DNA from: Clostridia bacterium
Lineage (GTDB): Bacteria > Bacillota > Clostridia > Christensenellales > UBA1242
Direction of reading: 5' to 3'
DNA: 7,366 nt
Assembly: GCA_017408305.1 (NCBI GenBank)
Contig: JAFQUU010000025.1
Coordinates: forward strand, 1 to 7,366
Shown: positions 1 through 5,920 of the stretch, piece by piece
Numbering within the stretch: position 1 is the stretch's first letter
Layout: every line of letters begins with the position of its first letter
Made by a program: the position numbers and the translations under genes
The notes under the pieces: generated by a model
Seen by the model: only the letters and a program-made list of their open reading frames with translations
What the model was told of the DNA's origin: nothing
The model's database searches: none

Positions 1-399
1 GACAGCAAACTCCATTTTTACCCAAAACTTGCCATCAAGTTCGTTTTTGTACCTGAGTTTTTTGTATGTGCCAAACGCAAAGTTTTTAACTGCCCCAAGG
101 TTTACATAATACGCGTACCCATAAAAACCATCAGGCGACTGTCCATATTTATCAATTTTGTTGAGTTTAAATTTTTTATTGGCAAGTGGCAAATACGCAG
201 GCGTAAGCGTGTGCTGGCCTTCTGGCAAAATGTCAAGCACTTTTCCTTTGGTGGCAAACGCCAAAACAGTGCCCTCTGGCACAACTGCCTTTCTGCCAAG
301 CATAACATAATCTTTTTTCAATGGAAATGGAAAAACAAGATATCCTGAAATATCTTGTTTTAAAACTATATCCTTGGTTTTTCTTCTAAATAATCCCAA
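1..399 (-). CDS. SPFH/Band-7-like protein, N-terminal part (3' end outside window)
   Basis: The reading frame from the TTG at 399 stays open to the window edge, giving 133 residues. After a short basic N-terminus (LGLFRRKTKDIV) comes the region AVVPEGTVLAFATKGKVLDI (about 39-58), followed by LPEGQHTLTP and LPLANK. Further on are YGYAYYVNLG, then NFAFGTYKKLRYKN. This order matches SPFH-domain proteins of the YdjI/virion-core-like type: a VxEGQxAVF-like strand, a GxxTL turn, then a YFVN strand and a GT..PI.Y strand. Such proteins assemble into membrane-associated oligomers, and some are linked to membrane-stress or phage-shock responses. No transmembrane segment is visible in this part. It is separated from the VirB6-like gene by 14 nt and has its own ribosome binding site, so the two are probably one transcript. 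Confidence 0.72.
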   Translation of the reverse strand, partial: MGLFRRKTKDIVLKQDISGYLVFPFPLKKDYVMLGRKAVVPEGTVLAFATKGKVLDILPEGQHTLTPAYLPLANKKFKLNKIDKYGQSPDGFYGYAYYVNLGAVKNFAFGTYKKLRYKNELDGKFWVKMEFAV

Positions 400-406
400 A
401 TGCTAT

Positions 407-412
407 TCCTTT
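407..412 (-). promoter_or_regulatory. Ribosome binding site that fixes the TTG start of the SPFH-like gene
   Basis: AAAGGA on the minus strand lies 7 nt before a TTG at 397-399. An in-frame TAG (403-405) sits two codons upstream of the TTG, so no longer reading is possible. The next in-frame ATG is well into the conserved region. Confidence 0.75.
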
Positions 413-413
413 A

Positions 414-2720
414 TTATTTTGTTTCTTGCATTGCTTCTTTAAATGCTTGCTTGAACGCCTCTTTTTGCATAGAAACAAGTGTTCTGTTGTCGCTCTCTTT
501 ATTTGCTTTTTCTTTTGCTTTGTCGGCATCTTTTTTGGTCATATTCTTAAACAAACGAAGATAAACTTCATCTTTTGTATCCCCATCACGAAGACCTTTT
601 GCAAAGTTGTTGTCAAGAAGAATATCCCCAAAACTTTGAAGCACAAGTTGCCCCTGATGCACAAGTGGTTTTCCAAGACTGATTGCGTGTTCTTTCACAT
701 AACCTCCTGTTTCTCCAATATATTTTTTGCCAAATGCAACAAGCCCACCATTAACCCTAGAATCTTTCCAATCTTGCTTAACATCATGTGCTTTTGTCAT
801 CCAAGTTGCCATTTGCGTTCCAGCATATACATCTTTGTTTGTAACTTTTGTATTTGCTTGGAGATTTTTATATTCTGCATCTACACGATCTTGCCATACT
901 GTACCAGGTTTCTCCAATTCTTTTTCAAAACTTTTACGAACATTACTTTCCAAAATTTTGTTATACGCAGCACTATCATTAAGTTTAAGTTGCCTCATAC
1001 CTTCATCGGTTTGCAATCTCATATCTTCTCCAAGAATTGCAGAATGACGATATTGTTCATAAGTTTTTTCTTTCGCCTCTGCCCTATGCTCATCGCGTTT
1101 TTCAAATCTTGCAAGTGCTGTGCGTGCCGTATGAACATAATTTGGGTTATGAAGATTTCTAATTCCACGATATGCACCATGAGCAACTTGCCCAACCTTC
1201 ATTGCACCACCAAGTGCAACCTTGCCTGCAAGGGCACCGGCACCCAAAGCCAAACCACCAACACCAGCAGCAACTTTTGCACCTTTGGCAACGGTTTCGC
1301 CTGCCTCTTTGGCAACATCTTTGCCTTCATTGATAGCATCATCACCACCAACAAACCTACTGACAGTGCCAACAAAAGATTTTACTGTAAGAAGTGCAAC
1401 AATAATGAGAAGTGTGTTTGCAATCAAATCCAAAAATTCGTTATTAAAGAAACTTATTCGCTGAAGTTCAGGCAAAATCAGCATAACTATGTTCATGCCA
1501 CCAATTGCACCGTAGGCCATAAGGGTTTTACTGATAAATGACTTGCGCCATTCTTTGTACGCTTTTTCTTCATCAAGTGGCATAAGCGAAATAAGTGGTG
1601 GGGCAACCATAAAGAGCCCAACAAGTTCAATCAGCCTTCGCATAAGCCCAAAGATTATGTTTACAAAGATTGTAACCATAATTATGGCTGCACCAAGTGC
1701 AATTACATAGTTAAAACTCCACAGGTCATAGTAATACCACACAAGTTGCACATCATATTTGTTTGCAAAAGTGTAGGTTGTTCCAGAGTTATCTGCCCAT
1801 GGACTCCAATCATAGTTGTTAACAGCCTTCACTTGTTCATTCTTGAAATTCAATGATTGCCTAACACCTTCAGCAAACAAAACATTATCTGCAAATGCAA
1901 TGTCAATCTTGGATGCAATAATCTCTGCATTTCCTGTTGGGTCAGAAAACAGGCCATCAAAATCTGTAAATTGTTCTGTTTTAATGAGTTCGGCATAATT
2001 TATTTTTCCACTTGCAATATCTTCTGCACTTAAGTTTGCAGAAGTCCTTACACGGTTTGCCCAATATGCCGAGGCCTTAAAGATTGTGCCACTGAAAGTT
2101 GTGTTTGTTGTGCCGTAAGGCCTGCCCTCGTCATCAACAGCACCAAACATATTGTAAGTTATGTAAGTTTTTTGAGCTGTGGAGGCGTTGTTTAAGCCAG
2201 GCAAACTTTGGGTGCGAACTGACACTGCTTCAAGTTTGGTTTTGTCAAGGGTGTTTGCATAGTTTGTATTATATGTTGTTGCACTGTCAACTGCCACCAA
2301 AACAATGTTTGCAAGATACACACCAAAGATACACACAACAGGGATAATAGCAACAAAAATAATGCTTTTAAATGCCTTGCCAATAATTTTGCTTTTTGAG
2401 TTTTCTGCTTTTTCTGTAGTGTATTCGTTACGGATAATTGCAACAATGGTTGACAAGAAAAGAAGGATTGCCCCAAGGATAATCAGCCCTAAAAACACGC
2501 TGGACAAAATTGGGTATCCACCAAACATAATACCTGTTAAGAAATCGCTTACAATATCACCGGTTTGTGCACTGCCATCAACATAATATGTGTCAAGGCC
2601 AGCAAGTTTACGCATTAAAAGTTGAAAAACATCAATAATGCTAAGAAGTGCCATTGACAACAAATAAAAAAGTTGAGGGATTATATTAAGCACACCACCA
2701 AACAAACTTTCCAAAGCCAC
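414..2720 (-). CDS. VirB6/TrbL-like polytopic membrane protein (ICE or type IV secretion type)
   Basis: This 768-residue protein starts with GTG behind AAAAGGAG. It has three hydrophobic segments (about 10-38, 66-97, 116-145), then a roughly 185-residue polar, Tyr/Asn/Thr-rich region (146-330). Four more segments follow (about 335-360, 363-382, 398-417, 428-456). The conserved-looking core is MRRLIELVGLFMVAPPLISLMPLD, with W391 and AYGAIGGMN after it. An Ala/Gly-rich stretch (about 475-512) leads to a long charged helical tail (530-768). This architecture resembles VirB6/TrbL-type conjugation channel proteins and the large transmembrane protein of mycoplasma ICEs (Mbov_0396 family). The match is from remembered pattern, not a search. 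No VirB4-like ATPase, relaxase or coupling protein is in the window. It has its own promoter and is followed 14 nt later by an SPFH-like gene. Function is therefore inferred only at the level of a membrane secretion or transfer component. Confidence 0.65.
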   Translation of the reverse strand: MALESLFGGVLNIIPQLFYLLSMALLSIIDVFQLLMRKLAGLDTYYVDGSAQTGDIVSDFLTGIMFGGYPILSSVFLGLIILGAILLFLSTIVAIIRNEYTTEKAENSKSKIIGKAFKSIIFVAIIPVVCIFGVYLANIVLVAVDSATTYNTNYANTLDKTKLEAVSVRTQSLPGLNNASTAQKTYITYNMFGAVDDEGRPYGTTNTTFSGTIFKASAYWANRVRTSANLSAEDIASGKINYAELIKTEQFTDFDGLFSDPTGNAEIIASKIDIAFADNVLFAEGVRQSLNFKNEQVKAVNNYDWSPWADNSGTTYTFANKYDVQLVWYYYDLWSFNYVIALGAAIIMVTIFVNIIFGLMRRLIELVGLFMVAPPLISLMPLDEEKAYKEWRKSFISKTLMAYGAIGGMNIVMLILPELQRISFFNNEFLDLIANTLLIIVALLTVKSFVGTVSRFVGGDDAINEGKDVAKEAGETVAKGAKVAAGVGGLALGAGALAGKVALGGAMKVGQVAHGAYRGIRNLHNPNYVHTARTALARFEKRDEHRAEAKEKTYEQYRHSAILGEDMRLQTDEGMRQLKLNDSAAYNKILESNVRKSFEKELEKPGTVWQDRVDAEYKNLQANTKVTNKDVYAGTQMATWMTKAHDVKQDWKDSRVNGGLVAFGKKYIGETGGYVKEHAISLGKPLVHQGQLVLQSFGDILLDNNFAKGLRDGDTKDEVYLRLFKNMTKKDADKAKEKANKESDNRTLVSMQKEAFKQAFKEAMQETK

Positions 2721-2751
2721 TTACAGAAAACTCCTTTTACTATTTTGTTTC

Positions 2752-2780
2752 ATTATATCAAAAAAATTTCCAAATTTCAA
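2752..2780 (-). promoter_or_regulatory. Strong extended -10 promoter of the VirB6-like gene
   Basis: On the minus strand TTGAAA (2775-2780), a 17-nt spacer and a perfect TATAAT (2752-2757) with an extended TG (2759-2760) are present. The stretch upstream (2785-2830) is almost pure A/T and could act as an UP element. Transcription would start near 2745, leaving a short leader with AAAAGGAG (2731-2738). That site is 10 nt before the GTG start at 2720. Confidence 0.88.
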
Positions 2781-2840
2781 TACTTTTCTTGCACAATATT
2801 TATTTAAGTATATATTTATATAAAAACATTTTGCTTCTCA

Positions 2841-2870
2841 AAAAGAAAAACCACCTGCTTGGTGGTCTTT
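2841..2870 (-). terminator. Second terminator downstream of murF
   Basis: On the minus strand AAAGACCACC pairs with GGTGGTTTTT (2846-2855 with 2861-2870, one G-T wobble) around a 5-nt AAGCA loop. The following bases continue T-rich (TTTTTCTTTT, 2841-2850). On the plus strand the same hairpin is followed by TCTTTTT, so it could act in both directions. It isolates the 768-residue gene from murF transcription. Confidence 0.8.
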
Positions 2871-2879
2871 TTATGTGCA

Positions 2880-2907
2880 AGTAAAACACAGCATTTCAAA
2901 GTTTTCG
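2880..2907. repeat. Direct repeat copy 1 (about 28 bp)
   Basis: This copy shares the pattern AGTAAA..CAGCATTTC.AAG.TTTTCG with the copy at 3015-3042. The two differ by two A/G substitutions and two single-base length changes. It is flanked on its left by a second short motif, ggtggtctttttatgtgcaa (2861-2880), that also has a relative near copy 2. Confidence 0.75.
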
Positions 2908-2921
2908 CATCTCCCCCAAAA

Positions 2922-3051
2922 AAAAGACACCGAAAAACAAAGAAAGGCAAGGCTCGGAAAAGGCCACAAAGCAGGAGTTTAGTTATCCTAAACGACTGTT
3001 TTGGGGGCTTTTACAGTAAACGCAGCATTTCGAAGTTTTTCGGTGTCTTTT
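2922..3051 (-). repeat. Long inverted repeat with structured interior after murF (possible split terminator or structured RNA)
   Basis: The perfect 17-bp arms AAAAGACACCGAAAAAC lie at 2922-2938 and, inverted, at 3035-3051, separated by 96 nt. The right arm overlaps the murF stop codon. On the minus strand the second arm runs into T8 (2918-2925), as a terminator would. The interior holds its own imperfect hairpin (core GTTTAG-GATAA-CTAAAC at 2977-2993, extendable with mismatches to 2963-3008). A C5A4 tract in the interior (2999-3007) is complementary to the T4G5 tract just past the closing stem (2913-2921). The outer arms alone would make a compact terminator if adjacent. Confidence 0.75.
3015..3042. 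repeat. Direct repeat copy 2 (about 28 bp)
   Basis: This is the second copy of the direct repeat, 135 bp from the first and overlapping the right arm of the inverted repeat. The companion motif ggtgtcttttatgtgtaa (3042-3059) lies on its right here, whereas it lies on the left of copy 1. The pair of motifs is therefore present in swapped order. It sits immediately downstream of the murF stop on the minus strand. Confidence 0.75.
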
Positions 3052-4699
3052 ATGTGTAATTGTCTGGCAAATCATTAGAAAACAAGACAACAAATTTTTC
3101 TTTTAGGTTTGTGATTTGTTTAATTTGTTTTTTTGCAAGTTCAAGGTCTTCAGCAGGCAAAATTTTACTTTCATCAAAGCCTGCTTCTTTAAGTCCCTCT
3201 GTTAAAGCCTCTTGGTTTACCTTGTTGACAACAATAACATAGTCTGCAACCTCAGCAATTTGCTTGCCAAAATTTTTGTTTACTTCAAACTCTTTTACTC
3301 CCATTTCAACAATGCCTGGGGTTACGCAAACTTTTGTATGGCCCTCAAACAGCCCAAGCACCTCAAGTGCACATTTTGCCCCCTCAACATTTGTTGAATA
3401 CGCATCATCTAAAATTGTGATATTGCCGTTTGTACTGAGTTCAAGACGATGGCTTACAGGTTCAAGGTCCTTCAAACTTTCGGCAATTTCTTCAAGGCTC
3501 ACGCCAAGTTTAATTGCCATTGCACTTGCAAGAAGGATATTTAAAACATTGTGCCTGCCAAGAAGGGTTGTAAAACATTTCTGGGTTTTGCCTGCGTGGC
3601 AAAGGTCAAAACTTGTGCCACTTGTCCCCAGCACAATATTTTTTGCTTCAACCTCTCCACCTTTTTCCAGCGACACCATAAGTTTATTTTCAAGCGTACA
3701 TTTTTGGTAAAGCGACAAGCAGTTTTCGCTGTCGCCATTAAAGACAGCAATGGCACTATTTGGCAAACTTTCAATAAGTTCGTACTTGGTTTTTGCAATA
3801 TTCTCTACACTTCCAAAAGTTTCATAGTGCTGACTGCCAATGCCAGTTATTACTGCGTGATGAGGCTTAACGATATCGCAAAGATACCTTATGTCGCCCA
3901 TTTGCTTTGCACCCATTTCAACAATCAAAAGATTGTGGTGTTTCTTTAAGTATTTCAGCACAACTTTGGTTATGCCCATAGGTGTGTTAAAACTGTGTGG
4001 TGTTATGCAAACATCATATTTTTCTGCCAAAAGTTTGTTGAGGATATACTTAACGCTTGTTTTGCCATAACTGCCTGTAAGTGCAATCTTTGTGAGGTTT
4101 GGAAATTTTTCAAGCCTTCTTTTTGCTTTTTTGATGTAAGAAAGCCTAATAAGGTTTTCAAGAGGCACAAGTGCAAAATGCACAAGTGGCACAAGTGCTG
4201 GCACCAAAATTGGTGTTAGCACAATCACCCCAACACTTAAGAAAGAAATAAACGCAACGCTTACCCAAATCAGCACAAAACTGATTACAAATGCCACTAA
4301 AAAGAGTAGCGTAATGAGACGCGACATTCTTCTTGTTTGAACAAGTGGATTTTTTTGTGGGGTTTTGTTTGCATGCACAACAAAAACAATTGTAAACACC
4401 AAATAAAACACAAGTGCAAGATAAGAAAACAAAAGGTTTTGGTTGTATGGTGCAAACACAAAATTTGTTACAAGCACGCACGCTAAACTTAGTAGCGACA
4501 GCATAGTAACCCTTGAGATATATTTTGCCTTGGTGTCTTTCAGCCAAACATTATAGCCCTTAATTTTATAGCCTGAAATTTGCAGTATTTGAAAAAACTT
4601 TTTTGCAACCAAAACAAGCATTACAGCATTTAAAATACTTACAAAAATTGCAAGAATAAAATGTATGTTTGCAAAGTTAAAAAATTCTAAAAAAGTCAA
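3050..4699 (-). CDS. murF: Membrane-anchored MurF-type Mur ligase (UDP-MurNAc-tripeptide--D-Ala-D-Ala ligase-like)
   Basis: The product (549 residues from the TTG start) is an ATP-dependent Mur ligase, the enzyme type that adds D-Ala-D-Ala to UDP-MurNAc-tripeptide in peptidoglycan synthesis. About five hydrophobic segments fill residues 10-180. The ligase core then follows: ATP loop TGSYGKTSVK (208-217), SFNTPMG (236-242), EMGAKQMGDI (261-270), IGSQHYETFGS (286-296), GRHNVLN (381-387), DDAYSTN (431-437) and TPGIVEMG (460-467). Canonical MurF is about 450 residues with a soluble N-terminal UDP-substrate domain. Here that domain is not recognisable and a membrane region takes its place. The core motifs match MurF best. 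A paralogue acting on another nucleotide-linked or lipid-linked substrate remains possible. It is translated as a coupled pair with the hydrolase upstream. Confidence 0.83.
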   Translation of the reverse strand: MTFLEFFNFANIHFILAIFVSILNAVMLVLVAKKFFQILQISGYKIKGYNVWLKDTKAKYISRVTMLSLLSLACVLVTNFVFAPYNQNLLFSYLALVFYLVFTIVFVVHANKTPQKNPLVQTRRMSRLITLLFLVAFVISFVLIWVSVAFISFLSVGVIVLTPILVPALVPLVHFALVPLENLIRLSYIKKAKRRLEKFPNLTKIALTGSYGKTSVKYILNKLLAEKYDVCITPHSFNTPMGITKVVLKYLKKHHNLLIVEMGAKQMGDIRYLCDIVKPHHAVITGIGSQHYETFGSVENIAKTKYELIESLPNSAIAVFNGDSENCLSLYQKCTLENKLMVSLEKGGEVEAKNIVLGTSGTSFDLCHAGKTQKCFTTLLGRHNVLNILLASAMAIKLGVSLEEIAESLKDLEPVSHRLELSTNGNITILDDAYSTNVEGAKCALEVLGLFEGHTKVCVTPGIVEMGVKEFEVNKNFGKQIAEVADYVIVVNKVNQEALTEGLKEAGFDESKILPAEDLELAKKQIKQITNLKEKFVVLFSNDLPDNYT

Positions 4700-5409
4700 G
4701 TTTCCTCCTTGTTTAAAAACCCAGAAATTTGCAGTTTTACTGCTGGTGCGTCCACCCAAACATAGTGCCCAGCATCTACCACCAAAAGCAAAGAATTTTT
4801 GATAATAGATTTAAGGCGTTTATGCATAAAAAGTGGCGTGTCCTTATCGCGTTTTCCTGCAACAATCAAAGTTTCTGCACTTATGTTTTTTGCAGTGCTT
4901 TCCACATGGCAATTTACAACATTTGTAAAGGTTTTTTTTGCGTTCTGGGGCAAGTTTTTATAGTCTTCCGAGCCAAACCCCTCAAGATTTTTGCCAAGTT
5001 TTTTGGCAAGTTTAAACCTTAAAATTTTAAGCCTTACAGGCAAACTTTTTCTTGGTTTTACGCCTGCACTTGCCACAAGCACTAAACGCTTGCATATATT
5101 ATACTTTCCTGCAAGAGAAATTGCAACCTTTCCACCAAAAGAATGCCCAACAAAACCACTTTTTTCTATTTTTTCTTTTTTAAGAATACCTAAAACAAGT
5201 GCCTCATAATCCTCAAGAGTCCAATCTTCCTTAAGTCCTTCGCTTTTGCCAAACATAGGAAAATCAATAAAAATTTTTTTACCTTTCACGCCCCGTCCAA
5301 GTGGTTTAATAACTTCACTGCCATACCCCCAGCCACACAAAAACACGGTTGGCGTGCCACTGCCTTCAACTTCATAGAAAATCCTGCTATCCTTAAAACA
5401 ATAAAACAT
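4696..5409 (-). CDS. Alpha/beta-fold hydrolase
   Basis: This is a 237-residue soluble alpha/beta hydrolase of unknown substrate, with no signal peptide. The oxyanion-side motif CGWGYG is at 25-30, equivalent to the HGWG loop but with Cys in place of His. The nucleophile elbow GHSFGG is at 88-93 (Ser90). A likely acid is Asp188 or Asp190 in AGKRDKDTP, and the catalytic His215 lies in DAGHYVWVDAP. A basic lid (about 118-170) carries SAGVKPRKSLPVRLK. The start is fixed by the family N-terminus (strand, then YEVEGSG), although no ribosome binding site precedes it. The stop TGA overlaps the TTG start of the Mur ligase gene, so the two are co-translated. The pairing suggests a role connected with cell-envelope metabolism, but that is inference and the substrate cannot be read from the sequence. 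Confidence 0.88.
   Translation of the reverse strand: MFYCFKDSRIFYEVEGSGTPTVFLCGWGYGSEVIKPLGRGVKGKKIFIDFPMFGKSEGLKEDWTLEDYEALVLGILKKEKIEKSGFVGHSFGGKVAISLAGKYNICKRLVLVASAGVKPRKSLPVRLKILRFKLAKKLGKNLEGFGSEDYKNLPQNAKKTFTNVVNCHVESTAKNISAETLIVAGKRDKDTPLFMHKRLKSIIKNSLLLVVDAGHYVWVDAPAVKLQISGFLNKEET
4704..4710 (-). promoter_or_regulatory. Ribosome binding site that fixes the TTG start of the Mur ligase
   Basis: AAGGAGG on the minus strand lies inside the last codons of the hydrolase gene, 4 nt before a TTG that overlaps the hydrolase TGA stop (TTGA). This perfect site favours a TTG start at 4699 over the longer in-frame reading from 4759, whose extra 20 residues are hydrophilic and overlap the hydrolase gene. 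Confidence 0.8.
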
Positions 5410-5446
5410 AGTTTTTTTTATGCCAAAAACAAAAAAAGGTTGCCAA
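5410..5446 (-). promoter_or_regulatory. Probable promoter of the hydrolase-murF unit, near-leaderless
   Basis: On the minus strand TTGGCA (5441-5446) and CATAAA (5417-5422) are 18 nt apart, with an extended -10 TG at 5424-5425. The -10 box is weak (4 of 6 consensus bases). The start codon at 5409 is eight bases past it, and no Shine-Dalgarno site fits in the A-rich stretch between. The -35 lies in the hairpin of the preceding terminator. Confidence 0.5.
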
Positions 5447-5459
5447 AAAGCAAACCTTT
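5426..5459 (-). terminator. Intrinsic terminator of the tsaE-tsaB-rimI operon
   Basis: On the minus strand AAAGGTT(T)GC pairs with GCAACCTTT (5435-5459). This gives nine base pairs with one bulged T and a 6-nt loop, followed by a long T run (5425-5437, broken by one G). It starts a few bases after the rimI stop. Its loop and 3' arm overlap the putative -35 element of the next gene. Confidence 0.82.
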
Positions 5460-5461
5460 CC

Positions 5462-5920
5462 TTAATCTTTTACAATATCTTTAGACATAACTAGGGCATT
5501 ATCCCCATTTGCATAATAATTTTTCCTTACATAATCAAGTTTAAAGCCCATGTTTTTATAGAATGTTATTGCGTTTTGGTTATTCTCCCTAACTTCAAGC
5601 CAAAGATGAAATATGCCCCCTGTTTTGGCGTACTGCTCCAAAAAAGAAAGTAGTTTTGTGGCAATGCCCCTATTTTCAAAACCTTTTTTGGTGGCAATAT
5701 TGAGTATATTAAAATCTTCGCCCTTTTCGCCAAATGTTTTCATCACAAACACGAAAGCCAAAACCTTACCACCATCCACTGCAACAAAAGCAAAATGGTT
5801 TTCTTTTTGAAGTTCTTCTTTAATCAAATCTGCTTGCCAGCCATGCACGCCAAACTGCTCGGCAGAAATTTCTATTACCTCATCAAGGTGCTGGGGCAAA
5901 AATTTTTCAATTTTCAGCAT
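5462..5920 (-). CDS. rimI: GNAT N-acetyltransferase RimI
   Basis: This is a 152-residue GNAT protein. RimI acetylates the N-terminal alanine of ribosomal protein S18, using acetyl-CoA. The acetyl-CoA binding segment is at about 73-91 (NIATKKG..NRGIATKLL, the family pattern [RQ]xxGxG/A). The C-terminal signature LEVRENNQNAITFY with NMGFK then VRKNYY is at about 108-136, and the ending ALVMSKDI fits RimI closely. E109 and Y121 are spaced as the proposed catalytic Glu103 and Tyr115 of E. coli RimI. The ATG follows GAAGGAAGAAA and lies inside the end of tsaB (14-nt overlap). The tsaE-tsaB-rimI order is the standard Bacillota cluster, which supports the name. Other GNAT substrates cannot be excluded from sequence alone. 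A terminator begins right after the stop. Confidence 0.9.
   Translation of the reverse strand: MLKIEKFLPQHLDEVIEISAEQFGVHGWQADLIKEELQKENHFAFVAVDGGKVLAFVFVMKTFGEKGEDFNILNIATKKGFENRGIATKLLSFLEQYAKTGGIFHLWLEVRENNQNAITFYKNMGFKLDYVRKNYYANGDNALVMSKDIVKD

Noticed and set aside
102..308. A 68-codon minus-strand frame
   Set aside because: It overlaps the SPFH-like gene in another frame. The SPFH frame has the conserved motifs, a ribosome binding site and is open to the edge.
426..1541. A 371-codon plus-strand open frame
   Set aside because: It is wholly antisense to the VirB6-like gene, has a Cys/Phe-rich composition with no domain pattern, and lacks a convincing ribosome binding site. The minus-strand gene has promoter, ribosome site and membrane-protein architecture.
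2785..2830. AT-rich stretch as a replication origin or attachment site
   Set aside because: No DnaA-box cluster, iteron or integrase is visible. It is better explained as an AT-rich upstream region of the promoter at 2752-2780.
2859..3059. A 66-codon plus-strand frame across the repeat region
   Set aside because: It starts at a TTG within a terminator hairpin and consists of the repeat elements translated. The product is a Lys/Arg/Ser jumble with no ribosome binding site.
4164..4198. Three close copies of GCACAAGTG
   Set aside because: They lie in the coding sequence of the fifth membrane segment of the Mur ligase and encode repeated Leu-Val-Pro/Ala-Leu-Val residues. Codon repetition explains them; there is no regular CRISPR or iteron spacing.
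4700..4759. A 20-residue N-terminal extension of the Mur ligase
   Set aside because: It overlaps the hydrolase gene end and is hydrophilic. The TTG at 4699 has AAGGAGG upstream and the TTGA stop/start overlap.
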